Origin: Dipteronia dyeriana
Lineage: Eukaryota > Streptophyta > Magnoliopsida > Sapindales > Sapindaceae
NCBI GenBank assembly: GCA_032871835.1
Contig: CM065297.1
Span: forward strand, 21,643,098 to 21,707,097
DNA length: 64,000 bases
Direction of reading: 5' to 3'
Shown: one piece after another, positions 45,086 to 56,989 of the stretch
How the letters are laid out: each line of letters starts with the position of its first letter
Position numbering within the stretch: the stretch's first letter is position 1
The notes under the pieces: model-generated
Told to the model about the DNA's origin: nothing
Database searches by the model: none
The model's input: only the letters and a program-made list of their open reading frames with translations
Translations under genes and position numbers: made by a program

Positions 45086-45122
45086 TTCTGTTTAATGATG
45101 TTGTATTTCTGTTACATTACAG

Positions 45123-48100
45123 ATGAGAATTAGATTGAGGGATTCGCTTAAAACTCCAGAAGGAGACTGGTACGAGGGCAAATTGTCTCGACACAACCAT
45201 TTTGATGCCCTTGCCCATATAGACAACGCACTGAACCGTGTCCCTGTAGAATTTGCAGATGAAGACCGTCATCGATTTATGGCATCATGTTTCGGGCATT
45301 TTCTGATGATGCATCGGGAGATGAAGTTTTCCGGTGGTATTATCCATCGGTTGCTTTTAAGGGAGCTCCATCATAACGGCCCAACAGATGAGATGCACTT
45401 TATGTTAGGAAACCAGTCGGTGAGGTTTTTGAATGTCAAATTTTGTCTAATCACAGGACTACGGTTTGGAGTTGTACCAGACACCACTAAGTATGCAGCA
45501 GTGGAGAATGGCATACATGAGCGGTACTTTCCTAGAGCCGATGAGGTGTCGTTTGAGGAGATTAGGGGTGTTGTCATTGGCGCAGAGTTCGGAAAGACGT
45601 ACGATGTTGTCAAGATCTGCCTCTTATATATGCTGAACTGGATACTTATGGGGGTGGATGAGAGATTCAAGATTCCAGTTTGGCAGTTTCGGCTGGTTGA
45701 GGAGCTCGATGCATTCGACGCATTCCCGTGGGGTGCCCACGTGTACAGACATTCTATTTACTCATTCAAGCATGTGTTTGACGGCCGAAGAGACGGGTTC
45801 AAGCGACGCCAGCAGAAAAAGGGCGCTGACGTACACAGGGTGGAGACCTACAACATATACGGTTTATCTCATGCCCTATTGGTAAGAACTTCGAACTACA
45901 AACTGTACTTTATTGTTGGTGTCCAAAATATTATGGATACTTATCGTACTTATCTTTGATGCAGATATTTGCTTTGTAGGTGATCCCTGATTTGGCCAAA
46001 GAGGTCGGTGCTCTGAGGGTTACTGATCTGACTCCCCATATTTTGAAGTGGGAGTTGACCAAACAACCGAGAGGGAAGAAGCTGGCAAAGATTTTCAAAG
46101 TCAGGGTATGTATTTATTTTGTTAATGTTTTTATTAGTTAGTATTTGTACAATTACATTGTTCTAACTAATATTTCAGATGTTTGCGAGGAAGGAACTGG
46201 TGCCGACACCAGCTGAGAGACATGCACCGTACTATGCCTGGCTAGACGAATGGGGCAGCCTGTATGTAGAAGATGACATGGATGATATACCGCCTCCGGT
46301 CCCTGATCATACTACCTTAGGCGGGATCAGTGGTACAGAGGGTGGGGGTTTATCAGACAGGACTATTGACAATAAGGGATCTGAGCCCGCTGTTGGGGGT
46401 TTAAGGCCCAATGACAGTGAGGGATATGAGACAGATCTTCAACGAGAAAGGCATAGGCATAGGCAGGTTTGTTTTTCCACTCCCGAACATGGTACATCTG
46501 TAGGGGATTCCCGTGGGGGCGTTGGATGTGATGGAGAGGTAAGTTGAAAACAAAGTTTAGTGTTTTTTATTAACACGTGGTGGTAGATTTTTACTAACAA
46601 TGTAGACATGATTTCAAGCTCCGTGGGCAGATATGTTGAACGATGTGCGTGAAGCCCTCCGGAAGAGTGACAAGGATCGACAGCGTCAACACTTGGAGTT
46701 GTTGGATATGATCCTGAAGAGTGATGAGGATCGTCAGCAGCAACACCGATTGTTACTGGATATGATCCGGAGGCTTCAAGGTTCGACCATACGTACACAT
46801 CGAGATGGCCCCCCACCTCCTGATCCAAAATTTAGTCCCGAAGGGTCGATTGATAGGTATACGGGGGGGACATACATGACAGTTCAACGTAGTCAGGACC
46901 TGCCTACTGGGGGGTAGGTCCGGAGATGCAACCTCAGTCCTATACCAGCGATAGTAGGCTTGGTTCACGTACAGCAGTCGAGTCGGACCTCCCAGCTCAG
47001 CGGTCCCCCTCACCTCACAGCATATCGATCCCTCCACATCTCAGCACATCGATCCCCTCATCTACCAGCATATCGATCCCCCCACCTCTCAGCACATCGA
47101 TTCAGCCACAACAGCCCCCTCCCCCACCCAGCACGTCTGTGGCGTCGGAGCGGTCCCCTCCCCCACCCAGCATGTCTGTGGCGTCGGAGCGGTCCCTTCC
47201 CCCGACCAATACATCGAAGCGTTTAGTTAAGCACGGATGGCAGTTGATGAGCCATTACATAGATCCATACTGTCCAAAGAGGTTGAGGACACGGCCCGAG
47301 TCCGTGGAATACATTTTTGACCCCCACGGACTAGTAGACGCTGACCAGCTTGCGGCATACAAAGTCTTTAAGAGAAACATCAACGGGGAACTGTGAGTCC
47401 AACTTTTTATAATAAAAATAGATGTACATTTCATGTTTATTCAAATTTATGTATAGCTAAGCTAATTCAATCAGTAAACAGACGTGATGTGGACGTGCTC
47501 ACACCAGTTACCGCAGGATGGTTCGTGCGTATGCAGTCCAACTTCATGGACTTGGAGGACACGGTACATACTTACGTGATTTTCATATTAACATTTGTGT
47601 AAGTATTGTTGAATTGTTAACAATTACGGTGGTTTTATTGTTTGTCAGCATATGGACGCATACCTCCATATTCTTCGCAAGCGTCAGCGAGCATTCCCCA
47701 ATGTGTACAACCAGAGGATCAACGTGTTGGATACAAAATTTTATGTAAGTAGTTATAAATTTTGGGAATCGAATCGTATTTTTTGGTTTTGTATTATTAA
47801 TACAACATTGTCAATGCTTGTACTGCCACTTATGTTGTACATATGGGAGAGGATGATGCCACGTGATTCGCACGGGGCTGTGACCACGGTAAAGTGGAAT
47901 GTGTTACAGTCCTGATGGTTGGAAGAGGACCTTCTGACGGTTAGTGGAGCAACCACGAGTAGAAACCGTCCATGGCACGAGGTTGACCTGGTAAGTGTTA
48001 AATGGTGGAGATGATTCAAAAAATAAATTCTTCGTATATACTGAGCTAACACGGTATACATACTATTACAGGTGTTGATTCCGTGCAACGTTAGGGGTCA

Positions 48101-48624
48101 ACATTGCCTGGTGGTGACCGTCGACCTTTGTCGAGTAAAGATTGACATTTTTGACCCCTGGAGACAGGAAGTCCTTTATCAGATCAGGCACCAGCAGGTC
48201 CGGCCATTACGGTGGTTTTTACCCTCCATGTTGAGTGGCGCGGGGTTCTACACAGCATGAAGAGCTGGTCATCGGGCATTCCCTCAGGAAAATAAGCCCT
48301 TCTCGGTCAGCCTGGTGCATATTTCTACAGTCCCCAACAAAAAAAATTGTAAGACATTCTATTTTATTCACGTGCTTAGATATTCTTTATGAACGATTTC
48401 TAATGGTGTTTTATGTGTCGGATTGCAGAGGTACCTATGGTCCCCATACTTTGAGACTTATCGAGTACTTACTGGCGGGTCGAAGGCCTTTTGATTGGTC
48501 AGAGGACGACATGGGGATAATTCGGGAGAAATGGCTGTGGAGATTTTTTCTAACTCCAGGCCCGCATAGTGATTGGTTGTATATTACCATTTTTTATGTG
48601 TATAGACATGTAATTAATTCATGA
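45123..48624 (+). pseudogene. DUF1985-Ulp1 (C48 SUMO-protease-like) gene of the MULE
   Basis: Exon 1 (45123-45881, 253 codons) is a DUF1985 domain: CFGHFLMMHREMKFSGGIIH, LLLRELHH, VRFLNVKFCLITGLRFG. Later exons fit as 45980-46105 (VIPDLAKEVGALR), 46179-46538, about 46606-47396 (KSDKDRQRQH/KSDEDRQQQH coiled repeats, then Ser/Pro/Ile repeats), 47475-47563, 47649-47744 (HMDAYLHILRKRQRAFPNVY), about 47840-47990, 48072-48348 and 48429-48624. The C-terminus is a Ulp1-type cysteine protease: VLIPCNVRGQHCLVV with the catalytic His, IDIFDPW with the Asp, and a Cys-box region near 48421-48470 that is altered (DCR/NCT instead of GDCG) depending on splicing. In-frame stops at 45977-45979 (unless skipped by splicing at 45980), 47913-47915 and 48258-48260 mark decay. 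Ulp1 enzymes remove SUMO from proteins; role in the MULE is unknown. Confidence 0.78.
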
Positions 48625-48750
48625 ATATTAATTCATTCATTTTTCATTCATTAATATTAATTCATTCATTAATAAGTAATTATTGTAATTCCAAATTATT
48701 ACAATCTGATACACTTCCAAGAGTTTTCAATGTGATCAAAACTTTGTCAT

Positions 48751-51558
48751 TCATTCCCTATTAGAGTCAATGTTAGGGCACGTTTGTTTGTTGTGTCCAA
48801 TTGAATGGCAGATGATACACTTGCGGCGGTATTCATCGGGAACATATCTGCTTGTACCTTTATTAATCATAGGTGGATTAGGACATCTCCTGGAATTATG
48901 CCCTGATTGTCCACATCTTCTACAGGATTGTGTAGTTGTCCTCTCCGAAGACGAGACATGGCTACCCCCCCTCGGGCGTCCTGCTTGTCTCTTGGAGTTT
49001 GGATTCAAAATCACCCTCTGAGCAATGTCAGATGGCACAAACCAGGTGGTAGGATGGCCCACCGGTATAATAGGAACCGAGTACGCATCAATAAGTGTAT
49101 GTCTCTTGTAGTAGTCTGCACACAAAGTTGTCAAGTCCAAGTTTCGCTCCAAGAGACAGACACTTATTGAAAACGATCAGTTTCACCGAGAAAATGATCA
49201 GTCCGAACTCAAAGTTGTCAAGTCCTAGTTTCATTAATGTACCGTGCCGCCGCAAGGGTATGAGAACATGGAAAATGATCCATTTGAAATTTATTGCAAG
49301 TACAAGTCTTCCGGGCTAAGTCAACAGTCCACTGTGTTCCAGACTGCTTGACCGAGAAAATGTTCCAGTCTACTGGATTTACGGTCAAAAACCACACTTC
49401 TCCACACGTTTTAAGAGTACAAGATGTGTTGCGTCGGTCAACTGATGATGCATGGTTTGTGCAACTCTATAGCGATCGTGAAACCACCGTTGCAGCATAT
49501 TCCTAATGAACTCAGCCAGAGTCAACATATGCAGTTGGCGTGTAAATTTTAGGCATGAGTTTATGCATTATGCAGCATTTGTCGTCATCACCCTGTACCT
49601 TCTTTCTGGATAGTGTACACGAGACCACTTGTGTGGACCGGTATCAATTACATAATCATATGCATTCTGGTGCAAGTTTCTTAACTCTTCCATATGCTGG
49701 TTATATTCAAACTCGGTGTATGCGTGGGTTGCTTTGTCCATTATCGCGGCAATATCCTTCCTATGAAATTGCTTTTTGATATTTTCAGCAAAGTGCCAAC
49801 AACATATGGTATGGGTGGCATAAGGGAACACTTTAGAAATATCTGCTTCAATGCTTGCATGGCTATCGGAAATGAAAACTAGCTCATCAATATGACCTAG
49901 GGCACCCTTCAAGCAATCCAAAAACCATTCCCATGAAAGGTTGTTTTCTGAGTCGCCGTACCCAAAAGCAATTGAATACACTTGTTCATTCCCATCTTGT
50001 GTTGTTGCAACAAAAATTGTACTCCGGAATCGTCCCTTCAAATGGGTACCATCACGAAAATGACTGGACTCATACACGTCCGGAATCCTCTAAGTGAGGC
50101 ACCAATCGATATGAAGAAGTACAAAAATTTACCATATTCGTCGCACTATAAGTCAGTGATTGTGCCGTTATTTTGTTGTTCCAAAACGTAACCAGATAAT
50201 GGAAGCAGTTGGAAGGTTTCCTCATGCGTTCCATATGTCAGTGACAACGAATAATCGAGGGTGGCGTGTGCCTTACTGTACATGATTTGGATTCCATACA
50301 TTGATTTTATGTCGGTGATTATGTCCTTCAGACGCATTAGTCGACCATCTTGTTGTTGAAGTCTAGGTGCAATAACTTCTCCAATTATGACTGCACTAGC
50401 TTGTCGGTGCCCGCAGTGAATTTCCTCTAACGGACAAGTGTGTTCCTTGACAAAACTTCTTACTTGAAAGTATGTGCCTTCATCTCTCATCACCGCACTT
50501 AACTTCCACGTACAATTTCACATCAAACAAACTAGATGTAATGTTATCTTATTGGACATTTTCACCTTCCACTCGAAGTTCTGCCGCATTGCAAAATGGC
50601 CTACTAGTCTCTTCAAATCCTTTTTCGTTGGAAAAAAATGGTATTTATATATCATGCTTATAGGTTCATCTTTAACAAAGTTCATACTTCCACCAATACC
50701 AAACGAGTATGATTCTGCTCCTGGAATAACCCATGTTGTGGCATTATTAGAATCATCTGGAGTTACATTAGCCCTCCCCTCGGAGGTCCTAGCTATATCT
50801 GGTGCACTGGAACTAAATCTGTGTACATGTCTTACACGTCTTTCCATTTTGACAGGTTCTTCATCATCCTGATTGTCCTCTACATTTTCTACAGAATTGA
50901 AATTGCCCTCAATATCCACCTCATGATTCACCCCAACATTCAGTGTTGTATTCTGCTCATTGTTGATATCATTGTAGATCTCATTGTATTGGTGGTTGTA
51001 CTGTCTACCATTCATCGCAATTTGATAACCAAATACATCGTCGAATTGAGGTCCCGGTCTATTATCACGGGCGGCTACTTCCGGTGGGACAACACATATG
51101 TTTTCCCGACCATTAATCCCACTTCTTTATATGAACAACTGGTTGCTTCCGCCTGACGATCGAAACTGTTGGGTGTTATCACGATCAGGGATATCTTTCC
51201 CAATGACACCTCATGCTGGCCTCTCAATTAGACTAACACATACTTGAGGGATCACTCTATCTTCCCCTACCATAAACTGTATATCATCATTGTTTCTTAT
51301 AAATGTACGACGTGTAGTCCCAGTAACAATTGATAGAGACTGTAGCTCAACACTGTATTTGTTCTCATCAAACTTCACAATGGCTTGCACGATCAACACC
51401 AGTTCGTTGTAACTCAAATTCTTTGACACATACAAACCTTGGTTATCGTAACCTAAATACCTCTGATTTCCGTCGGGTAATTGCTCCCATCGACCGTTGT
51501 AAGATATGACTATTCTCACCCTATCCATTGACCTGTCAAAACCATCATCAAAAACCAT
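48751..51558 (-). pseudogene. MURA transposase of the MULE
   Basis: Minus-strand pieces in order: N-terminal PB1-like part (51558-51211, RVRIVISYNGRWEQLPDG, SYNELVLIVQAIV); acidic linker (51015-50800); MuDR DNA-binding region (FFPTKKDLKRLVGHFAMRQN, then YFQVRSFVKEHTCPL and IIGEVIAPRLQQ); the MULE transposase core (50077-49568: DGTHLKGRFRSTIFVATTQD, ELVFISDSHASIEADI, ICCWHFAENIKKQF); a SWIM zinc finger (CTCNKFQMDHFPCSH near 49253-49300); and two CCHC knuckles near the C-terminus (CRRCGQSGHNSRRC, CIICHSIGHNKQTC at 48770-48900). In-frame stops at about 51211, 51117 and 50517 and a shift near 50070 break it. MURA cuts Mutator termini. Confidence 0.88.
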
Positions 51559-51639
51559 TATTAAGAAATAAATATTTCATATTAAATTTACAATTATAAA
51601 GGATTAAACAAAAATCAAAAGTGTAAGAGATGAAGTTTT

Positions 51640-52080
51640 TTTTAACTGATCGAGCCTTTTTTTGTACATGATCGAGCTTTTTCTAACAGGATCGAGCTTT
51701 TTTTGTTCAAGACCGAGCTCTATTTCTACATAATTGGGTTTTTTTTTAATATGGCTCGAGTTTTTTTTTCATATGGCTCGAGATTTTTTCAAATATGGCT
51801 CGACCTTTTTATTTTAGGGATCGAGATTTCTTGTGAGGGATCGAGTTTTTTTTGTAAGAGATCGGGCTTTTTCAGTGAGGGATCGAGCTATTTTTGTGAG
51901 GGATTGAGCTTTTTTTTTGATGGATCGAGCCTTTTTTCGAGGGATCGAGCTTTTCTTTTTACGTATCCAGCATCTATTTTTTGGATCAAGCTTTTTTAGA
52001 ATTTGATCGAGTTTTTTTTCAAATGTTTCGAGCTTTTTTTAAAAGCTTTCTAGCTTTTTTTAAAAGCTTTCTAGCTTTTA
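51640..52080 (+). repeat. Tandem array of GATCGAGC T-tract units, right
   Basis: About 18 diverged units with the same gatcgagctttttt core as 44396-45085, in the same window orientation. Spacers here are tgtgaggg, acatg and similar, more diverged than on the left. Upstream of MURA it can lie in a leader intron (donor gt on minus opposite 52304-52303; acceptor ag opposite about 51647). An ORF at 51703-51999 reads this array and is not a gene. Confidence 0.8.
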
Positions 52081-53038
52081 TGCCCAATATTATAAACTTA
52101 TTTGTACCACTACAACTCAACTTGGCCAAATATATATACAAAAAAATATGCATACATGTTCATTCATTATTTTTTAAAAGTTTACAACTCTAGGACATAA
52201 ACATATAAAAATTGAGACAACATGTTCATAAATGTTCATACAGTGTTATACCACACGGAAATACAAGAAAAAAATGGAAATGAAGATCAGAAATATTAAT
52301 TTACCTTCTTGTGCAATATCTGGAATGGGGCTCGTTTTCTGAAGAAAAAATGGAGTAGGTGCTTGATTTTTAGACAACTTTTTTGAACGACAACCTTTAA
52401 CGAATAAAAAATCGATTATTTAAGGGCAATTTCGATAGCTCACCATAATAGGTGTCTTTTAAACATAACTTATTATAACGGTGATATCACTGCAACTCAT
52501 TAAAAAAAAGGTGACATTTCTCACTATTTCCACCGTTCAGAATACTCTTATAAATTTCTTAAATTTCAGCAAAACAATCCTTGAATTTCAGCCGAAGTTA
52601 GAAAACAAAACAAAAAGAATTACGGTTGAGGGGCAAGATGGTAATATGGCATATCAATTTTTCTAGGAATTTGTAAAAAGAGAGGAGTAATAAGAATACA
52701 GTTCTTACAAGTCCACGAACCAACTTTTTTTTGGATTAAAAATGCAGTCAAACTGGTGCTTTGCTGTTAAAGCTATAAACCCGCCATAAAATAATGCTTT
52801 ATTTTTTCTTTTCTTTTTTATTTAACAATATTCAACAATAAGTTCAAATCCCCAACTTACGTTTCGTTTCTGAAATCAGAAATTTATATTGAAATCTGAA
52901 TTTTAATTTGTTTTCATTAATTTTTTGAAAAAATATATATATAATGATCGTGACTTAAAGAACTCAATGATTTGATTTGGACACCTTTGTATTGTTAATG
53001 GGGCAGCCACTATAGTTGAAATTTGAAAATGTATTTTG
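52081..53038. other. MULE right flank and intergenic DNA
   Basis: AT-rich. Contains the possible MURA transcript start region (around 52305-52400) and the MULE's presumed right end (about 52664). No gene is supported; ORF 52481-52666 has no recognised content. Confidence 0.4.
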
Positions 53039-53047
53039 TTTATATAA

Positions 53048-54421
53048 GGGTTAATAGCATCAATGATCTCTGAATTTATAGCGCGGTAGTAAAGTGTTAC
53101 CTGAACTTTTTTTTTTTACACTAAACCCCTTGAACTTTTATAAATTAACAAAAACTGACGAATTACTGACGTTCGTCCAAATTTTTATCACGTGGTCTTC
53201 ATGTGAAGTCGTATATAAAGTAAATCTGTCTTTTCATCCTCTTAATACGGATTAAAGAAAAAAAAATTAGATTTTTTTTATTAGGTGGATCTCCATTGTC
53301 CATCACATGAGATGGATGGTGATCACCACCTAATAAAAAAAATATTAAAACTCATCTTCAAAACCCAATGAAACCCAAAAACCCCCACCACCGTCCAGAC
53401 CCAAATCCAACCATCCAAATTCCCATTTCCATGACTCCATCAGTTTTCCAGAAGAACAATCACCACTCAAACTCCGAACCCACCGCCGATCCCCTTCTCT
53501 TTCTCAAGCCCTCTTCTTCATATCATCACCTTCTCCAAAAACCCAATCCACACACCCATCATCCATCAACCAAATCGAAAACCATCTATAATTTCATCAA
53601 TGCAGATCTCAATCACAAACACAAAATCACAAATCAATCCCAAAAACAAATCAACACATCTCATATAACAATTCATTTCATCATCTTCTTCAAGCAATTG
53701 AAACAAACAAAATAATCTGGAAAAAAAAATACACCATCGTCAATCCAAATCCTCTCCATTCTATTTTCCAAATTATTAAAAAAAATGAACAAGAGCTCCA
53801 TTGCAATGGCAGACTCCACCGGGAAGGAGGTCCAGTTTTATTGGTGTGCTCAATTTTGTTGCCACCACCAGAACCACCATCATCGACGATAGAGACCTAG
53901 ACGAAAAGGACCTATTCGATTTCCATGAGATCCAAATGGATTTCGATCGAAGATGATGTTTGATTGAAGATGATGTTTGGTCAAAGATGATGTTTGGTTG
54001 AAGATGAAGAAGAAGTTTGTACCTAGAATGAAGAAGTTTGAAGATGAAAAAGAAGAAGAGAAGAGTGATTGTCTAATGTAGTGTGTACATGGGATAAAGA
54101 AGTTTGAAGATGATGATGAATAAGAGAAGAGTGAATGTTTGATGAAGATGAAGAAGAAAAACGAAGTTTGTATTGGGTTAATAACACCAACGTCTGATGC
54201 ATTTTTTTTTAATTTCTATAAATATTTATTATTTAATTCCAAATTTACCCCTAAGTCTTGATGTACATGAACACCACGTGATAAAAATTTGGATGAAAGT
54301 TAATAATCCATCGGTTTTTATAAATTTATAAAAGTTTAAGGGGTTTAATGCAAAGAAAAAAAGTGCACGGGACACTTTACTACCGTACTATAAGTTCAGG
54401 GGGTATTAGTGCTTTTAACCC
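53048..54421. mobile_element. Non-autonomous Mutator-type element with perfect 9-bp TSD
   Basis: Flanked by tttatataa at 53039-53047 and 54422-54430, an exact 9-bp duplication. The ends are inverted repeats over about 100 bp, starting gggttaatagcat (53048) and ending ...gtgcttttaaccc (54421), with a shared ggtagtaaagtgt block. A 1374-bp element without transposase. Inside is a His/Asn/Pro-rich 115-codon frame (53368-53715) starting MKPKNPHHRP; it looks compositional, though an acquired gene piece cannot be excluded. A GAAGATGATG-rich stretch follows (53940-54150). Confidence 0.9.
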
Positions 54422-54430
54422 TTTATATAA

Positions 54431-54789
54431 ATATTTTATTGAATAAATTAGGAATTTATTTTAGATGATATTTGTTCAGTAGTAAATTTTTCATACATGC
54501 AACCCAACAAGAGGTTACGAATTTGAATCCTAAGTTAAAGATTTATCAATATCTATTAAAATTAAATAATACATAAACGACTCACATGTTTAGTCCATAA
54601 ATGCCGGGTTGAATACTCCATATCAATAACTATAACTTCTTTACCATGTTATTTTCTTGTAACAGAAAAACAAATCAATATTATTTTATGCACAAAGAAT
54701 GGTGTAATTTATAAAATGGAAAGCTAGAACAAATTAAAATTGATAAAAGAGAAAAAAAAATAATGCATTAAAAAAAATTATACAACTTT

Positions 54790-54844
<55 letters not shown>

Positions 54845-54868
54845 TGCAAGGATGTTATATATTGTTTA
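54431..54868. other. Intergenic AT-rich DNA with (AT)n microsatellite
   Basis: Includes a 45-bp AT dinucleotide run at 54797-54841. Nothing else recognised. Confidence 0.6.
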
Positions 54869-55870
54869 AGGCTGCATTTAATATTTCTTTTGCTTGAGAA
54901 ATAATCACTTATTTCTCAAGTTTTAAACAAATGGGTGTCTGATAAACTATCAAAAAACAACTTATTTTATAAATTGTTCTTTCAATAAGCAACTTTTGAG
55001 AAATTGGTTGATGGTTGCTTTTCCAAGCTGATTTTGGGAGAAGCTGATTTCTTGTCCTTGAAATGTCTATATTGTCCCTTCTATTTTAATATCAAGACAA
55101 TAATACCCTTTTATCTAATATTGGTAAAAAAAATTGAATTAATAATAATTTAAAAAACGGAAAAATAAAAAATAAGAATAATTACTTTTTGTTAATCGTA
55201 GCCACCGATGACGTAGCTCGGAGGACAACCACAACCTCCGGTGATGTCAAAGTCATCCGAGGAAGTCCAAATCGTCAACCAACTACCTCTCCCCGTTTCA
55301 CGATTGAAGTCAACAGCTAGTTGACTCCTTTGTTTCCATCATAATTCTGTCGCAGTCCTGTTGAGCCAGAGATGTCGGCGACGAGGCTCTCGACGGCGAG
55401 AGATGAAGGATGACGATCTCTCGATATCGGTGGCGAGCCAGATACGGTGGCTGATTTAGAGTTGAGTTGCATATTCCATTAACAAGCTTTAGTTAGTGGT
55501 TGACTCAACCAAGTTGACTCAATATTTTGGTATTGAGGACAAGTTGACTCGACAACTCAATATTAGATCAACGAGTTGACTCAGTAGAATATTTTTAAAA
55601 ATTATATATACATAATCTATGCTTTATATTAATATAATTTAATTTCAAAAATAGTAAAAACTATTTGAATAATATATTACATTTTAACAATTATGTATAT
55701 TTTAGTTCAATTACAATTTATCAAACACCTTTTCATAGTTTTTTTTTATTAAGTTGATTATTCATAGAATCAATTTACCAAACACATATCGACTTATATT
55801 TTAAGTTGATTATTCCGTAAGTTAAGTTAAAGCAGATTGTTACATAAACAAAGCAATCTCAAACATAGCC
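54869..55870. mobile_element. Possible degenerate TIR element (hAT-like) with GC-richer core
   Basis: The left end aaggctgcatttaatatt... and the inverted right end (...caaacatagcct) share ggct(a/g)..ttt and nearby AAGTTGATTATT/CTTATTTCTC-type subterminal segments. The core 55190-55450 is clearly GC-richer (gacgacgtag, ggcgagccag), as if acquired from a gene. No target duplication or transposase seen, so boundaries are tentative. Confidence 0.35.
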
Positions 55871-56989
55871 TAAATCGATTAGAATATATCTTTTTTTTTT
55901 AAACTTAATTACAATATGCCTTTAATTTTATGTACATCACCTCTTATTAGAGATGGTTATATACTCCTTTTCGACACCTAGTAGTTAGGGATTTAAGTCT
56001 CACCATGCGTATTCTACAAGTATATGTAGGGAGTTTTATCTCAGAGTAGTATTCTGAACTGTTCTTGTTGAGTCTGATTAATCTCGTAAAATCTCGACAG
56101 TAGTTATATATATATATATTTTAAATCTTCAATTATATTTTAATGATATTTTTATTTAATTTTATTCATCTATCTAGATCAGATATATTTTTTAAAACTT
56201 TAACTATTAATTAGATCAAAACCGTTGTTTCGAAAGTCATTTACCAAGCCACAAATTTATTTATCAGCCTGCTAAACTATACCTCTTGGGACATTAAGTT
56301 TTTACGATTAGATCGAGATTTATCATATTTTGTATTCATATATATATATACTTTATTGGCTGTTTTTTATTTCAAAATTCAAAACACATAAAAGGGGCGC
56401 CCGAATAAGTTTTTTTTTTTTAAAATAATAAGTAAATAATTTGATCCCTAAGAACGATGAAATAGAAAGAAAAAAAACATACTAAGGTAATAATAATAAA
56501 ATAAAAATGTAGAAAAATCCAATTTAAACTCTGCGAAAAGCAACCGTGATTAAAAGCTGTCGGTAAGACCATTGACGGCCCTGACCAAACACGATTTTTT
56601 TATAAAATGGGCACGATTCCGTGCACCATTCTCACTGTTTTTAACTTTCACGACCCACGATTTTGATCCTCGAATATACATCCGACGCCGTTGGTTAACG
56701 AATTGAGATTCCATGGCCTACCATGACATATCCTTGCAAGTAATTAAGTGGATCAACCATGAATTTGGATCTCATTGCCCCACAATACATGAGGGTTACA
56801 CTGAATAAGAGGTTAAAATGTAATTAATTTTTACTATTGTATTATCTAAGAACAAGTCACAAATTTTAAAAAAGATATAAGGAAAAACTACGGAGAACAA
56901 TCATGGAAAGGAAGTAGTGAGCAATTCAAATATTACCATACGTGTTTTATACGTATGTGTGATAAGTTTTCTTTTCGGATCGTGGGAGT
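55871..56989. other. Intergenic AT-rich DNA, no gene recognised
   Basis: Short AT microsatellites at 56106-56120 and 56338-56352. No supported ORF, RNA gene or element ends. Confidence 0.6.

Larger units (their letters stand above)
43991..52665. mobile_element. Mutator-like element (MULE) with MURA transposase and DUF1985-Ulp1 gene
   Basis: A long unit with two convergent genes: the plus-strand DUF1985-Ulp1 gene (45123-48624) and the minus-strand MURA transposase (51558-48751). Their 3' ends are about 130 bp apart. Long GATCGAGC/T-tract arrays lie upstream of each gene. Outer edges are weakly defined: gaaaaaattattggcactattt near 43994 is inversely similar to the end at about 52664 (about 16 of 22 bases), but no 9-bp duplication was found. 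MULEs carrying Ulp1-like genes (Kaonashi in Arabidopsis, CUMULE in melon) are established. Both genes carry stops, so this copy is probably inactive. Confidence 0.75.

Noticed and set aside
45371..45670. Minus-strand ORF opposite DUF1985
   Set aside because: Shadow of the well supported plus-strand exon.
45123..48624. Host SUMO protease gene
   Set aside because: DUF1985 plus Ulp1 layout, decay by stops, and the adjacent MURA gene all point to a transposon gene.
51703..51999. 98-codon ORF rich in Phe and Ser
   Set aside because: Translation of the GATCGAGC T-tract array; periodic, no domain.
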